A stretch of 64,000 nt of DNA from Gymnothorax reevesii (Eukaryota > Chordata > Actinopteri > Anguilliformes > Muraenidae). The notes beneath the pieces were generated by a model. It searched no databases, was not told the origin of the DNA, and saw only the letters and a program-made list of their open reading frames with translations. Below, piece after piece: positions 43,901 through 57,600 of this stretch. The stretch is taken from positions 1,191,001-1,255,000 of the forward strand of contig CM056587.1 in assembly GCA_029721435.1 (NCBI GenBank), in the 5' to 3' direction. A program made the translations under genes and the position numbers. Every line of letters begins with the position of its first letter. The first letter of the stretch is position 1.

Positions 43901-44231
43901 GAAAGTTGCGGCTCGTCCTGATTTCCCTGCCAGCGATTTATAAGAAATATGACAGAAAACTGTCTGCGCTCACAGATGACATGACAGAGTGAATTATCGT
44001 GGATACAGATGACATTTCAACCGATGTTATTTCACTAACTTTACCTTCTTCACCTCAACTGCAGACAGAAGTTGAATGAAAAAGCTCGTAAAAGTTGACC
44101 GAACCGCTTTACTGAGCTTGTTCAGCACTGACCAATGACAATTTAGAATTACAACCAATCACAACCTGTATTTGCAGTTGTGATCAGAGCCTTGGCAACT
44201 CGTCTTGGCGTCCTCCACTGTTTGTCCTGCC

Positions 44232-44285
44232 ATTTAGTAATAGTAGTAGTAGTAGTAATAATAATAATAATAATGATAATAATAA

Positions 44286-44319
<34 letters not shown>

Positions 44320-44322
44320 GAC
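44232..44322. repeat. (TAA)n/(TAG)n microsatellite
   Basis: TAGTAGTAG followed by about 25 TAA-type units between TSGA10 and LIPT1. Confidence 0.85.
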
Positions 44323-45612
44323 ATGTACGTTTGACAACTTTAATCACACATCAGTATAAGTGATAGGCTACCTGAGCGGGTAAAGTTACGCGTGATTCGT
44401 CAGAGGTACAAAGAATACCCGAACGTAATTGCGTGATATCAATAACTAGAAAACAATCTGCAGAGTAACTTTCGTTCTTTATGAGAAAGAGAAGTTAGTA
44501 GACGGGCATATAATAACATGACAGTCATTTGAAAGTAAGTGCGATTACTGGTCCAGTGTCAAGGCAATATAAGCGCTGACTTGTTAATTACATATTGTGC
44601 GGTATGTTTTGCGGAAATTCTTGGACTTTCTTGGGTGTCTCCTTTTTGGGACCATTCCAACTTTGAATTTGACTATTATTAGGATTACCCTGGACATTGG
44701 GTGAATATTAACCATTTACTTTAGAATTATTCATTTGTCTGTCATCTTAATATAGAAAATTACCAACTGTGATTTGAGGATTTCATAGTTACAGTTTTAA
44801 ATCACCACTTCAGCTTGTTTGCTGATGGTCACAGATTCTTATTGTCGAGGATTATGTTTCAATATTTCTCATCATGTTCATCAGTAAATTAATGACCTTA
44901 ATTAATAACCATAATCAATAATCATAATCAGTAACCATATTATGTAAGCAGCAGTAACACACACACACACACGCAACACATCACATATACAAGCAAATCA
45001 CACACGCATGAGCAGTGCCCACACACGAGCAGTTGGCTTCTGTAGCTTTGACTGTTCAGTTGATTCAGGCAATATCTGTTCAGGCATCAGTATTATTCAC
45101 CATCATTCATCAGAAATCATATAGTTATGCTGCTCCAGTATCACACTTATTGCACTGGAAGAGGGTCGTTATCTTCTGGTTGCAGGTTTCAAAGCAAGTT
45201 GGCTGCGCTTTAGTTTGCCTGTCGCTGGGACCCAACTGAAAGTCCTCTTAAACAGTGAAGAAGCATTTAACGGGGGGTAGCCTTGAAGTTGTTATTTTGC
45301 AAAGGATGCCAAAAGAGAAAAACAAGTAACATGCAGACACTATATGACTGTACTATTGAAAAACAAGTAAGAAGCGGACATTACATTATTGAACCCCTGA
45401 AGCATGAGAAGGCGGAAAGACCATATTTGGAAGATACTTCCTGTGATGAAGGTATAACAACTGGGTGTGAAAAGCAGATGTCAGTTCTTCTTACACAACA
45501 AGAACTCAGCTTTATATTCATCAATATGCCTCAGTAAAGCCTAATTTTCTGAAGAATCTGTCTCTCTCCAATTGCTTAAGGATGGGGGAACCTCAAAATA
45601 TGAAAATATTTC
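44323..45612. other. Region upstream of LIPT1 fragment; no gene recognised
   Basis: AT-rich. This is where the LIPT1 N-terminal half would be expected. I saw none of its motifs on either strand. An open frame 45283-45537 has no recognised homology. Confidence 0.35.
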
Positions 45613-46497
45613 TGTCATGGTTATGGTTTTTGGTCATGTTTATGTTCATGTTCAGTGTACATGATTTTGTCTTTTATTTATTCTTTTTGGTTTTTGTAAC
45701 ATTCAGGTTTTTGGTTCATTCCATTTTTCAGTTCCATTGCATTCAGTTCCTTGTCTCCCCTGTCTTGTGATCTAGTTGGTTCAGTCCGTCTTCCCTGTCT
45801 GCGTGCCCACTGACTTTGGGAGATTTAAATTAATTCTGGTGTTTAAAATATTCCTTCGATTCTCCTTTGTTTCCTTTGCCTTTCTGTTCTGATTACTAAC
45901 AAGACTAACATTTGTATTTTGTATCATAGTCTACTAACACAACTAATCCATGTATATAGATTACTAACTTACTAACGAGCACTCTAGTTAAATCTGTCAA
46001 GTTGCACCCCGACTAATTTAGACGAATTCCCTCTCAGCAATCGCCCTGCTCAAATCTCCGCCTCTTGCTCAGCTGTTCCTGTCTTCGCCTTAGTTTCACC
46101 GAGAATCTCTCCCACGTGCTTAATCACTCTCCTGCACTCGTTATCTGTGAACGTAGAACTCCCTGACCGGAGCCGCTTAAATGTCATAGGCTGTTTGTGT
46201 GATTCCCGTCTGTGTCTTGGCTTTCATCAGTTTTCGTGGTTAGGGTTTCCCTCATGTGATTCTCCCGTTGTAATTAGTCTGATCCATTTCACCTGCTTGC
46301 AGCATAGCATGTGACTTCCCTCTCGTCTATTTAAGCAGTCTTTTCACAGCCAGCTCCTTGTCAGAGCGTTGATCAATATTTCATTGTGCAGAGCGCCCTG
46401 TATGCCACTGAGTATTGTTTTTCTTCTACTGGTTTGTCCGACTTCGATTCTTGCCATTGCCCTTTTTGTACTGCTTTGGATTTCAACCCTTTTTGGA
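45613..46497 (+). mobile_element. LTR of family B, truncated at 3' end, abutting LIPT1
   Basis: Starts TGTCATGG. It aligns by blocks with the solo LTR 20213-21369: CTCTCAGCAATCGCCCTG, CTCCGCCTCTT, ACCGGAGCCG, CTTGTCAGA, and GGATTTCAACCCTTT near the end. It lacks the last roughly 120 bp of that LTR, including the AATAAA, and changes directly into LIPT1 coding sequence. No target duplication can be identified. Confidence 0.7.
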
Positions 46498-47188
46498 TGT
46501 GCATGGAACCGATAGATTCGACGTACTTCTTAATCGTCACTTCAAAATATCTGGGACTGCTGCTAAATTGGGGAGGGCAGATGCGTATCATCACTGTACT
46601 TTGCTTTGTGCGGCTGATCTGGCTTTGCTGTCCCCGGTTCTGAAAAGCACCTGCCGAGGCATCAGGAGCAATGCAACCCCCAGCGTGCCCTCCCCTGTAA
46701 AAAATCTTGCGGACGAGGATCCAACTTTAGACTGCGACGATATCATGGGGGCCATAGCGGCCCAATACAGCGCAGAGTTTGGATTGAGCGGCTCAGTCAT
46801 TCTTGTTGACCCAACAGACGAGCTGTGCCATCCCGGGATACGTCAAATGGCGTCCGAACTTCAGACGTGGGACTGGGTGTTCGGGAAAACTCCCAAGTTT
46901 AGCGTCAGCACATGCTTTGACGTTATCTATGAAGGTTCCGTCGCAGCGGTAACGCTTCATATGGACATAAAGAATGGTATTATAGAAACCTGTTCGATCG
47001 AACTACCGCAAGACTGGTTACCCCTGGCAATTTGCCACGAGCTGAACGCGCAGTTGGTCGGTTGCAAGTTCTGCCCCAGTGAAGTGGCGGTGCTTATGTC
47101 CGCTGTACTGAGGACATCACCGCTGAACAGCGAATTTGAAACCAAAATTAATATTCTCTGCCAAAATGAGGCTGCTGCATATGAATAA
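46498..47188 (+). pseudogene. LIPT1: LIPT1 (lipoyltransferase 1), C-terminal part only; N-terminal half missing
   Basis: LIPT1 is the mitochondrial enzyme that moves lipoyl groups from the glycine-cleavage H protein to E2 subunits. The frame here reads RFDVLLNRHFKISGTAAKLGR, AYHHCTLL, GIRSNATPSVPS, ELQTWDWVFGKTPKFS and GCKFCPSEVAVL, all in the expected order for the second half of the catalytic domain plus the C-terminal domain. It stops at 47188. About 228 codons remain open with no internal stop. The N-terminal half, including the RRxSGGGxVYHD-type lipoate-binding loop, is absent upstream and I could not find it elsewhere in the window. In its place, up to about 46497, lies LTR-derived sequence. 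No in-frame ATG precedes the Met at codon DIMGAI. Vertebrate LIPT1 is normally about 370 residues, largely in one coding exon. I call it a 5'-truncated gene; a remote upstream exon or an assembly error are alternatives. Position between TSGA10 and MITD1 matches mammals. Confidence 0.85.
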
Positions 47189-47847
47189 GCAACAGTCTAC
47201 AGTGGAATTTCTTAGTGTCTTATTTTATTTCTCAATATTAAAATGCAATCCTGAAGCAAATGTAAAAATAGCCAACACGTTTGTACACAGACATATAAAT
47301 TAAAAACAGGGCTGGCACCAGCACTAGTTTGCAGGATTTCTGCATATAAGAGCTCATAAAAACAATGCATATGAAATATTTGGTGATTCTTTGCACACCG
47401 ACTTAAACCTGAGTTTGAGATCAACGCCATTGACTAAACACAAGTAAATTGTTCACTCCTTGGCCTTGGTCTGGCAGAACTGACCAGAGCTATATGCCAG
47501 CCAAAGTGTGGAACACTGATGAATCTGGCATTGTCCGATATGATGGCTGATCTAAATTTATCCCAGTAGTTTACAATTAGCTGTATTATTTAGCCAAGGC
47601 ACATTCTTAGTACTTTATCCAGCCATACACTGTAAAATAAGAATATTTGCTGCTTTAGAGACCAAGGTGCTCCAGTTTCCAGGCAAAGGTAAGAGCATGC
47701 TAACTTCCTTCCAGCCTCTCAAACTTAAATGCCCAGTAAATGTTTATTGTTTGACAGCCACGTTAAAAGAGGTGAGATTGGAAGGTGAAGAATATCAATC
47801 GTTAAAGTCACTACATCTTTTTGGGAAAAAATGATGAAACTCTAATG

Positions 47848-48540
47848 CAGTGGCTCCCAAACTCAGTCCTGGGGATCCACCATTTGTGCTGGTTATTGTT
47901 CCCATCACAATTACTATTCCAGAATTTTAACAAGCTGTTAATTTTTTTAATTAATTGCTTTTTAGATTAGAAGGACATTTTACCCCCTTAAACCACATAA
48001 TGACAGAAATGGCTATGCACTCCATGATATTACAAAGACCAATATTCATATTTTTATTTTGATGTATTCCAAGTAAGCACGCCAGGCCAAGGTGGTGATA
48101 TGCTTTATGTGATCAATCAATTAGCTGCTGATTCGGGTTCGAAACACAGGCGTTCAAATTCTTTCCTGAAACCAAACAAGTCACATTTAACAGGTTTGAT
48201 TCATTATAAAATGCTTTGTCTCCTTAATAGCCTATTAATAGTTCTTAATTTCTGTGACCAATTGTCCTCAGTTTTATTAATTAGAAGCCAATTCATTGTT
48301 TCACATCATTAATTGCAAATTTCCACTTTTTTACGTAAGAAAAGTAATTTCCAAACAGCTCACTTTGAAACTTTTTTCATCATGGCCATTTTTGGCATGT
48401 GGTCAAAAAGGATGAATCAGTATGAACAAAAATAGTGCAATTAAGAACAATTAGAAACTCTTTAACATTCTGAGATTGGAGCTGTGATTTGAACAAAAAC
48501 CAGCAAACACTGTCACCTGGACGGAGTTTGGGAACTGAGG
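47848..48540. mobile_element. hAT-type non-autonomous element at the 3' end of MITD1
   Basis: Ends CAGTGGCTCCCAAACTCAGT and (inverted) CCTCAGTTCCCAAACTCCGT. Perfect 8-bp duplication CTCTAATG (47840-47847, 48541-48548). 693 bp, no transposase. It lies 138 bp past the MITD1 stop, so it may be part of that gene's 3' UTR. Confidence 0.8.
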
Positions 48541-48677
48541 CTCTAATGAAATGGCAGTATGACCTCCATCGGACAGACTTCCTGAGAACGATGTCCTGGA
48601 GGCTTCGGAAAAGTCCAGTGGTATTTCATACTGTTTCCAATGCTCCCTGGTACATTTATGAAAATATAAGGTTTTAA

Positions 48678-51600
48678 TTAAGTTGTCTTCGTATGTTTCG
48701 TATGGAAGACATCCACTGTTGTCTCGTGACACTGCCTTAAATCGTAGTCACAGTACCCAATGGAGAATCGACCCTGAAAGGAAAAGACACTTCACATTAG
48801 TCTCATACAAGCACATCTGAACCTTCAGTGAAAATGTTAACGTTCACAACTTGTTTTAATGTCCAAACTTCAGATCAATCCTTGCCTCTGGCTTCTTGAA
48901 GTAGTCCAGGCCTCTTCCAATTTTGATGATCCAGCCATTGTCAAACCTGTCGAATTCACCACAATTATTTCTGGGTTGCTCACAACCTACCAAATTTTTG
49001 TCAAATTCACACAGTCACCGGGGTATTAGCTGGTGTTTCCAATAACGAATAAACAAATTTTTTTCCTTTGGTAGACACGTCTATTGCTGAAGTGGACGGA
49101 CCTGATTTCTCGGTCGTGGATGGTGGAGGAATACTGGAGATCCAGGGTCACCTCATGGTCCAGCAGAGACTGTTTAATCTCAGCCAGAGCACTGGTCTGC
49201 TGGGCACAGCTCTCACCCTGTAAAGCATCAGTGACCTTCAAACTTTAACCTTCAACATGAGAGAAATGTCAATAGAGAAAAGAATAAATTGACTGATTTT
49301 GTTCAACTGTTAAAAAAAGTCACAGTTATAAATTTAGCCATTTTTTAACCCAGAAATAGAACTTGAAATGGCGTACACTGCCTGGCCGAAAAAGTCACCA
49401 CCTGGACTTGGACAAAGCCAATCGGTAAACACCTTCCATTGGACAATTAGTGCAGTGATTAAGAGCCATATTCTGTGACAGTGGCACTGCCAGTGGAGCT
49501 GACATCTCAGACTTGCATTAAATTTGGCAGAATGGTGCACATATATGTGTAACAGGAAATCCTGGAGTTTGAGCTCACAATTTTTATCGGTATGGCTACA
49601 GTGTCACTACGTGGAAAAGTCAGGTACCAAATAGAGTGTCTTTGAGGAAAAATACACATTTTTTAAATGTAAAAGTGCCACCTGGTGATCATGATGGTTA
49701 TATGTGCAATGACAAGAAATCTGTGTTCAACGGGAAAAAATATTTTTACAAATTCAGGCATTGGCAAACAGTGCCATAAAACTTCCTTTGGCATGTTAAA
49801 ATATCCTGACAGGGCTGGAGACTCAGCTAATTTCAAGGCTCTGTGTTCTTGGTTAACACTTTTACGGGCCCCTGAACATCACTGCAAATGGGTGAATTTG
49901 TGATTTTGTCAAAATGTCTGTAGCCGCTGCTCCAAGATGGAGCAAAATGCCAAAGATGTTTCTGGTGTCCCTGAAACTGTCCAACGCATTATTAAACGTG
50001 GAAGGATTGTGTTGAACCATCATCTGTGAGGAAGAAATGTGGTTGGAAACAAAAAAATCTTGTATGATCATCATCAGAGATGATTTAAACGTTTGGTGAG
50101 GTCAAATCGTAAAAAACCAACAGCAGAACTCACGGCAATGTTTAATAGGGTAAGTATGAACATTTTCACTGACAAAATGCAAAGAGAACTCGAGAGATCA
50201 TGACTTAACAGCTGTACAGCCTCATGATACCACTCATCAGTGAGTTCAATTAGAAAAAGGGCTTCAGTTTACCGAGAAGCATAATGATTGGACGCTGGAG
50301 CAATGGAAAAAGGTCATGTGGCCTGATGAGTCCGGAGTGTTCCAGACTGACGGGCGCATCAGGGTAAGAATAAAAGCAGATAAAGTGATGGACCCAGCAT
50401 GCCTAGTTCCTACCCCACAAGCCTGTGGGGGCAGCGTTATGATCTGGGTTTGATTCAGTTGGTCAGGTCTGGGTTAAGCAATGTTATGTGCCGAAAAAAT
50501 GAAGTCAGCTGACTACCTGAATATAATGATAATGAGCGACCAGATTTTCAATTCAATGGATTTTTTTCTTCCGTAATGGCATGACCATATTCCAAGATGG
50601 CACTGCCAGGATTCAGGGCTCAGATGGTGAAAGAGGGTTTCATGGGAGCAGGAGACATCAGTCTCACACGGATCGGGCACCAGAGTCCAGACCTTGACGC
50701 CATTGAGAATCTTTGCTAAGGTCTGAAGAAGACTTTACGCAGTGATCTGACTCTCCCATCATCAATACAAGATCATGGGAAAAAAAAAATTAATCTCACT
50801 TTGGACAGAAATAAATGTTGAGAAATTGCATCAGCTCGTGAATACCATGCCAAGCAAATGCGTGCCATAATCAAAGCTAAAGGCAGTCCAACGAAATGGA
50901 GTGCATGACTTTTTTTGGCCAGGCAGTGCGTATATAATGCAGGTGAAATTCCATAAAGTCACAGTGACAGATAAAACAAAGTTAGTTGTCATCTTCTTCA
51001 AAACACCACTGCCATCTTCCATTTTAAAATTTAGATTCCATAATAATAATGGTTTAACCTTTCCAACTCTGCTAATCCAAAATATGGCTTTGTCAAACGC
51101 AGCTGCTTTATTCACACCTGTGAAAGTTTGTGGCCATTTTAAATTCTACGAAAGATCCCAAAATTGCTGAAGATCCCAGATATGTTCCACTGAATTACAG
51201 GGTGTGAGAGTAATTTTTTGATCAGTCATGTGATTGCTCTAATTCATCACAAAGGCCAATTTAAACGATTTGATATATACTCTGGATATTATATGAATTC
51301 TAATTCAAATTGGGCCACTCTCCTCAACACCTACAAGACATATAATCTGTAAGATGAATGTTTATGCCTCTAATTGAGAGATACGTAAGCCATGAGGTCT
51401 TTGCCTGAGCAGTAACAAGTGCTCAGTAAAAACTTATTTCTAACCCAAAGCAATAACTCGATGAGGCGATGGGACTGGGTGTCTTATATGATGGTGAAGC
51501 CTGCTGAGACGTGAGGAAATTACTGGGATGTGTTGGTAAAAGACTAGCTTGTAGGACTGGAAGTCGGAGTACTCTGGTAAGAGTTCTCTCACTCTCTTGT

Positions 51601-54600
51601 TCTGTTTAAAAATAATAAAAGTCTCTTTAGGAAGTTTTGCATAGGATGCGTGCTTGAACCAGACAATGCTCAGCCTTGCTTGGTGTGAAAAAGGGTTTTT
51701 ATCTCACAAGAAGTGTGTAAAATGATGCACAAGATCTATATATGATGTAATGCTGCGGCGATAAAAACATGGCAACCTAAGTATCACTTAAAACAAGGCT
51801 GGTGAAGCTTCAGTGAAGTGCTGTAACCATCAGATACTGAATATGTATAGGGCGTTCTCCCATAATATGGAATTATAAAAATTAATATTGAATTTGAGGG
51901 GAAATTCAAACAAAAATCTGAGTGTAAGGGGTCAATCCAGGTGCAGGAAGTACATTTCTCCAGTATCATCATACTACTAAGCAAGGAATCTCCATCTGTG
52001 TGCACTTACGTATGAATGCGTGTATGTCTGTCCGTCATATATCTCAATAGCTGTTTATCTAATCCACTTCAAATTTGGTGCGTATATTGCTAAGAATCAA
52101 GTTGAAGTTGTCTTGCTGAGTGGCTCCTGGGAAATAGAGCAAGCTGCAAGCACCGATACGGCAGCATTATAGCGGTATAGTATACCATAGTGGTATAGTA
52201 TAGTATAGTGTAGTGGTGTAGTAGTATAGTGCAGCAGGCACTGCAGTATATTACTAGCTTGCAGCAATTTAACCTGCACTGAACTAGTTTTTCACAAATC
52301 AGGGTTTGCTTATTTAGTATAACCCTTCATCAAGAAGCTACAACTAACCACTGAAGCAGCTGACTGAGCTCTTGGGACATAAACTCCCTCTGACCCCTGA
52401 ACTTTTCACCTCTGGATATGCTGAAGAGTGCCAGTGCAGTGCAAGGGGTGTGGTGTGGTCTGAGCATGCTCACTTCATCCTGAGAGGTTAGGAGATGAAT
52501 CCTCCTGACATTGCAGTTCGCCTTCAGCAACATTTCACAGAAGCGCAAGAAGTTATACAGCTGGGAATTAAAGAGACAAACAAGACACTCAGCTCAAGAG
52601 TACGTTACGCAGCAGCTGTTCATAATGTGATATGTGGAACAGTACTGACTGCAATCATAAGGAATTCCTGAATAAATCAATCTAGTTTCAAATTCTGCAG
52701 AGCATAATGAAGGTAAGTCCAGGTGAAATCATCACACTTTTGGGCCGTATCGTCATAGATATTAATGACATTTGGACTGCTGATTCGGTCATAAAAGAAA
52801 CCCGTGGAACTAATACTGCACATGTCTCGGATTGCTATAAAGGAAGATTTGGGCTCACAAATTTTGAACAAATTAGCTTGGACTCTGTGTCTTTGACTTG
52901 CCATATCTCCCTTAATATTCATTATAAAGACATGGTTCTCACACCGTCTTTAAGCCCTTTGCACCTTTATATTTCAAAGGATATTACGCTAAACCCCAAA
53001 ATGAAAAATATAATTGTGAGGGATTATAATCGCTGAAGTTGAATGGAGAGAAAACACTTTTTTAGTCACCAAAGTTGCTTGTAATGTCAAGACTCCAGAA
53101 AGTTTGTTCATTGGTTTTTGAATCCTTACCCGGATGTTATTACTTATTTAAAGTGTAATCATGTCACTAATTTCTGACAATGCTGTTAAACAGCAGTTAC
53201 CGCTCAGTGAGTGGTCAGGCACAGGCAAAATTACTATGCACTACTTTCTCAATGGGCTCCCAGGCCACTGGAGAGATACAACATGGGTGGAATTATGAAT
53301 CGGTAGTCAAATGTTAATTCAATTTAATTGCAAAAGCACTTTCATCATGCAGTTTTAATGTTGCAGTGGCAATGCAGTTTAGACACAGTGGCTGTAATCT
53401 CAAATATGTTCTCCCTCAGAGACTAAATACAATCCTATACAATCCTAACACAATAAAATACAATCCTAAATACAAATCCTAATCCCCTAATGCTAGGCAT
53501 GTTCTTTTCAAAACATCCCAGCAACCAGTTATTATTGTTGACAACCACAACATAACTTTTCTTTAAACGTAACACCCTTTCGATACTGCTTTCCAAATAC
53601 TCTAAAAAGGGTCATACTACTTTCTGAGTATGCTTAAAAGGGTCATACTGTTTTCAGAGTACGCTAAAAAGCGTCATACTGCTTTCCGAGTGCGCTAGAA
53701 AGGGTCATACTGCTTTCCGAGTGTGCTAAAAAGGGTCATACTGCTTTCCGAGTACGCTAAAAATGGTCATACCGCTTTCCGAGTTCGCTAAAAAGGGTCA
53801 TACTACTTTCCGAGTACGCTAAAAAGGGTCATACTACTTTCCGGGTATGCTAAAAAGGGTCATACTGTTTTCAGAGTACGCTAAAAAGGGTCACACTGCT
53901 TTCCGTGTACGCTAAAAAGGGTCATATCGCTTTCCGAGTGCGCTAAAAAGGGTCATACTGCTTTTCGAGTATGCTAAAAAGGGTCATACTGCTTTTGAAG
54001 TATGCTAAAAAGGGTCGGATATCCACTTCGTGAGCTGGCGAGGAATGAAAGCTATGTAACTACAGAGCATCAAGCGCATTACAGCACAAGCTAGTCCTCA
54101 ACGATCCACTGATCTGCAACTTTTAAATCCACTACAGCTGTTTGAAACAGTCCAGCCGAGTATCATCAACATTCAATGCCAGTTTGCCACCACAGAGAGC
54201 TACCAAACTGAAGCTGAATACTTAATGTCGAGAGTCCAGTCTGCAAGAACAAATCCCAATGATCTGAAAATACTTATTCCCTGTGTCATTCCACTTTATT
54301 ACATATAACCAAATTTATGGACTTATTTGTGGATTACTTGGTTGTGAGTAATTTCATGTCAATAGCCCCATTAGAAATATATTTACTGAGAAAAATGTTG
54401 ACGCTCTCAATACTTATTTTCCCCGCAGTAACTGGCATCATTGAGCAGTACGTGGACAAACGGCCACATGAGAGGTATGACTGGCATTATCAATCAGCGG
54501 TGGACTAACAGCAAATGCGATCTCACATTAGGTCTGGCTTTACAAGTAATTTCATGCTCGCTGCTAAACCTAGTCCACACTTGTGTAAAAAATTGTATTG

Positions 54601-57600
54601 GTGAGATGTCAAAGTTGGAATCTGATCCAAATCTTACCCATCATTAATCTACTGATTATTTCCCGGATAAACTTTGTAACATCCACCGAGGCAGAAGAAG
54701 AACGATGATCCAGAAGATTCTGCTCCCTTCAGAGATCCATAGTAGCCAAAACAACCAGGCAACTAACATGGAGAGGAGGAAGCCTCTCGATGGAGGAGTC
54801 GTTTAATGACAATACTCCCACCGATTAGCTGAAACTGAAAATTGTCCTACAGTGTTACATAGCTATCTGAGGCACTGCATGGTTCAACTCCATTTAAACT
54901 ATACTCTGAGCCATTAACCCTTTGGCATTCAAGCATGTTTTACAAAGCGGTACCTTAAGAATTCAAACATGTTTTTGGTAATTTCGCGATTTTATGCACC
55001 TCATTTTTGAAGCCCTGTAGCTCTGAAACCATAAATCCAATTATCTTACAGTAATTAAAAAGTTTGTAGGGAATTGTCCAAAGTAACAGATCGTACAAAT
55101 TATGTTGGTATGCTACCCACCGTTTTGGGGTAAAAAGCATGAAAATGTGTACAAAACGCAACAGAACCCTCAACATCAGAATCTTCCGACCGATCGCCAG
55201 AATTATCGTTATTTTCATTGTCACTCAGTTCAGAGCCTAAATCTTCATCCCCTGAGTCCTCATCGGCTAATAATTAGTCAAGTAGTTGGTCCGCATTCAT
55301 CCAGAATTCAAAAAAATCGGCACTTTTCAATCGAAAATTGTGCAGTAAATTTCTGTTGGAACACCATATGTATTTGGTACCTGAGGATTGCTCTGTCTAT
55401 CGTTAGAGAAGCAAACGAAGGCTTTGCGCGCCACAGGCAAAGAGAAATCGCGGAATTTCAATGCATTAGTATTGTGTTGACCCAGGGTCGAGACTGAATT
55501 CTGGAGATAGCATTTCCGGTCTCGACCTGAGGTCAAGACCAACTTCTGAATGGTGCGGTTCTTGCCTAAGGATTAAAGATATGTACTTACTGTATTTGCT
55601 GCAAATTGAAGAATCAATCCATTTTTACTGCTTTTCCAGTGAGATGAGTAGATATGAAGAAAAGCGTGTCCTGACATGCACCGCATGGACGCGCTGACAC
55701 TTCAGTAATAACGAACATTGAATCCTTTCTGATGTGTACAGTGATGCTTGACTTGTTCTTTTGGGTGTGGTCAATATCTTACATAAAGCTAACAAAAAAA
55801 AAAAAAAAACAAGACCCCTCATCTCACAACCATTTTCACTACCAGTTTGGGTTGCTGTGCAGAGTCTGTCACATGCCTGCTGTTAACGGATGAGGCGCTC
55901 TTGAGCAACACTAGTCATTGGTAACAGCTGTAAGTGAAAACGGTCAGCGACGGGTCCTGTTTTCTATTCTCGGACAGACAGCCGACTGATTGTTGACCAA
56001 TGACAGTCCAAATGACGCGCCGATTCTCGGCGGCTGAGACCTGCCATAAACATGCCAAAGGCTCTTTTTCTCTCGTGTCATAAGCCGTTCCATTTTCTTG
56101 ATGCCGTTGCATTTTTTTTTGTTGGCTTTGTGCAACCAATTAAACGCACCCAAGAGAAGAGTCCAATGTCGTCTCGTCCATGTGGCACATGTCTGAATTA
56201 TAATACTGTGTGCTTTTGTACCTCACTGGAAAAGCAATAAAAATCAATTAATTCTTCCATTTGAAGCAAATATAGTGCATACCTAACCCATGCGTTTTTA
56301 ATGACTCAAAGTATATTTCAGTGACATTTCTAACTATTTACATGGGGGGAATTCAGTGACAATATTACAAAAGTACACGTTGATCCTTGTGTTTAAATAT
56401 TGGTTTTTTTACTCATCCCTACTGCATACACAATTTGCATATTTCATTTTGTAAGCTGTCCCCAGCTTTCTTTCACAAATATAGCAAGAAAAATGAGCAA
56501 AAATGTGATAATAAATTATGACTAAATATTTAGTTAGAATAATTTCAACCACAAGCACCGCCCCCCCTTCCTCCCCCTATAGCTCCTAAGCCCTGTGAAG
56601 ACGGACGGAAAACCGCGTTTGTTACCTGATGGATGTGTCTGATGTATGGATCCTCCACCCATACCTCGGCCAGCGCCTCGCTGACATACGGTCTGAACAG
56701 TTTCTCATAGCTGTATCCCCTGGCATTCTCTTGAATTTTAATCTGTTCATGATATTTACCCTCTTGCATGGAAAAGACACAGAAAAAGAAGCATTTGAGA
56801 CTTAATACTTAAAAACTCCTGTAATGAAATGTGTCAATTTTTTTTTGTTAGGGAATTGATGACAATCAGATGTAGAGGTGATAATTGGACAGTCAGAGTG
56901 AGACAGTTCTATGTAATGATATTGGTTTTCACACCCCTTTAATAATCTTAAAGATCAAACAAGACACGACCCCAGGTTAAAACTGTACATTCTTCAAACC
57001 TTCAACAGTCTCCTTCACTGCACTGGAGCACTAAATGTTGGTTTGGCGATTTTCTTTTAAAAGATTTTTTTTTGGAAATTTTTTCCTTTATTTGACAGTT
57101 ACACAGTGTAGAGAGACAGGAGGGTTGGGGAGAAGAATGGGGGAAGACATGCAGCAAATGACCTGAGCTGGAATTGAACCCAAGTCACTGCGGGAAGGAC
57201 ACAGCCTTTATGGTATGCGCTTAGACCGATGAGCCACCGGGGCACCCCAGCGATTTTTGTCCACCCAGGTCTCATATCAAAGTCAAAACGAAGTTCAACT
57301 GAAGTATGTGATGCAGCAACACCACATTCACATAAGAACAGTGAAGGGTGACTGCCAGATAACTGATAGAATTTGCAAAACACAATGAGTTGAACAAAAT
57401 GCCAGTCAAGAAGACTGAATCCCAAACTTCAGTAAAGATGGACACAGCACCTTCTTTCGCCTGTGTCAGATGGACTTTAATCTGCTCGGCACGCTCCATG
57501 TATCCTTTAATCTTTTCCCTGTAATGACCTTTCTTTGAATCATCCTTGACAGCTGCAGACAAAAAAGTCACAACTTTCCTTAGTGAAGCTCAGTAGGTTC

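Noticed and set aside
45283..45537. Small gene upstream of LIPT1
   Set aside because: 84-codon frame in AT-rich DNA without homology, splice context or codon bias.
46415..46497. New N terminus for LIPT1 supplied by the LTR
   Set aside because: The frame is open into the LTR, but it has no ATG and reads as low-complexity Phe-rich sequence; an LTR-driven start is not supported.
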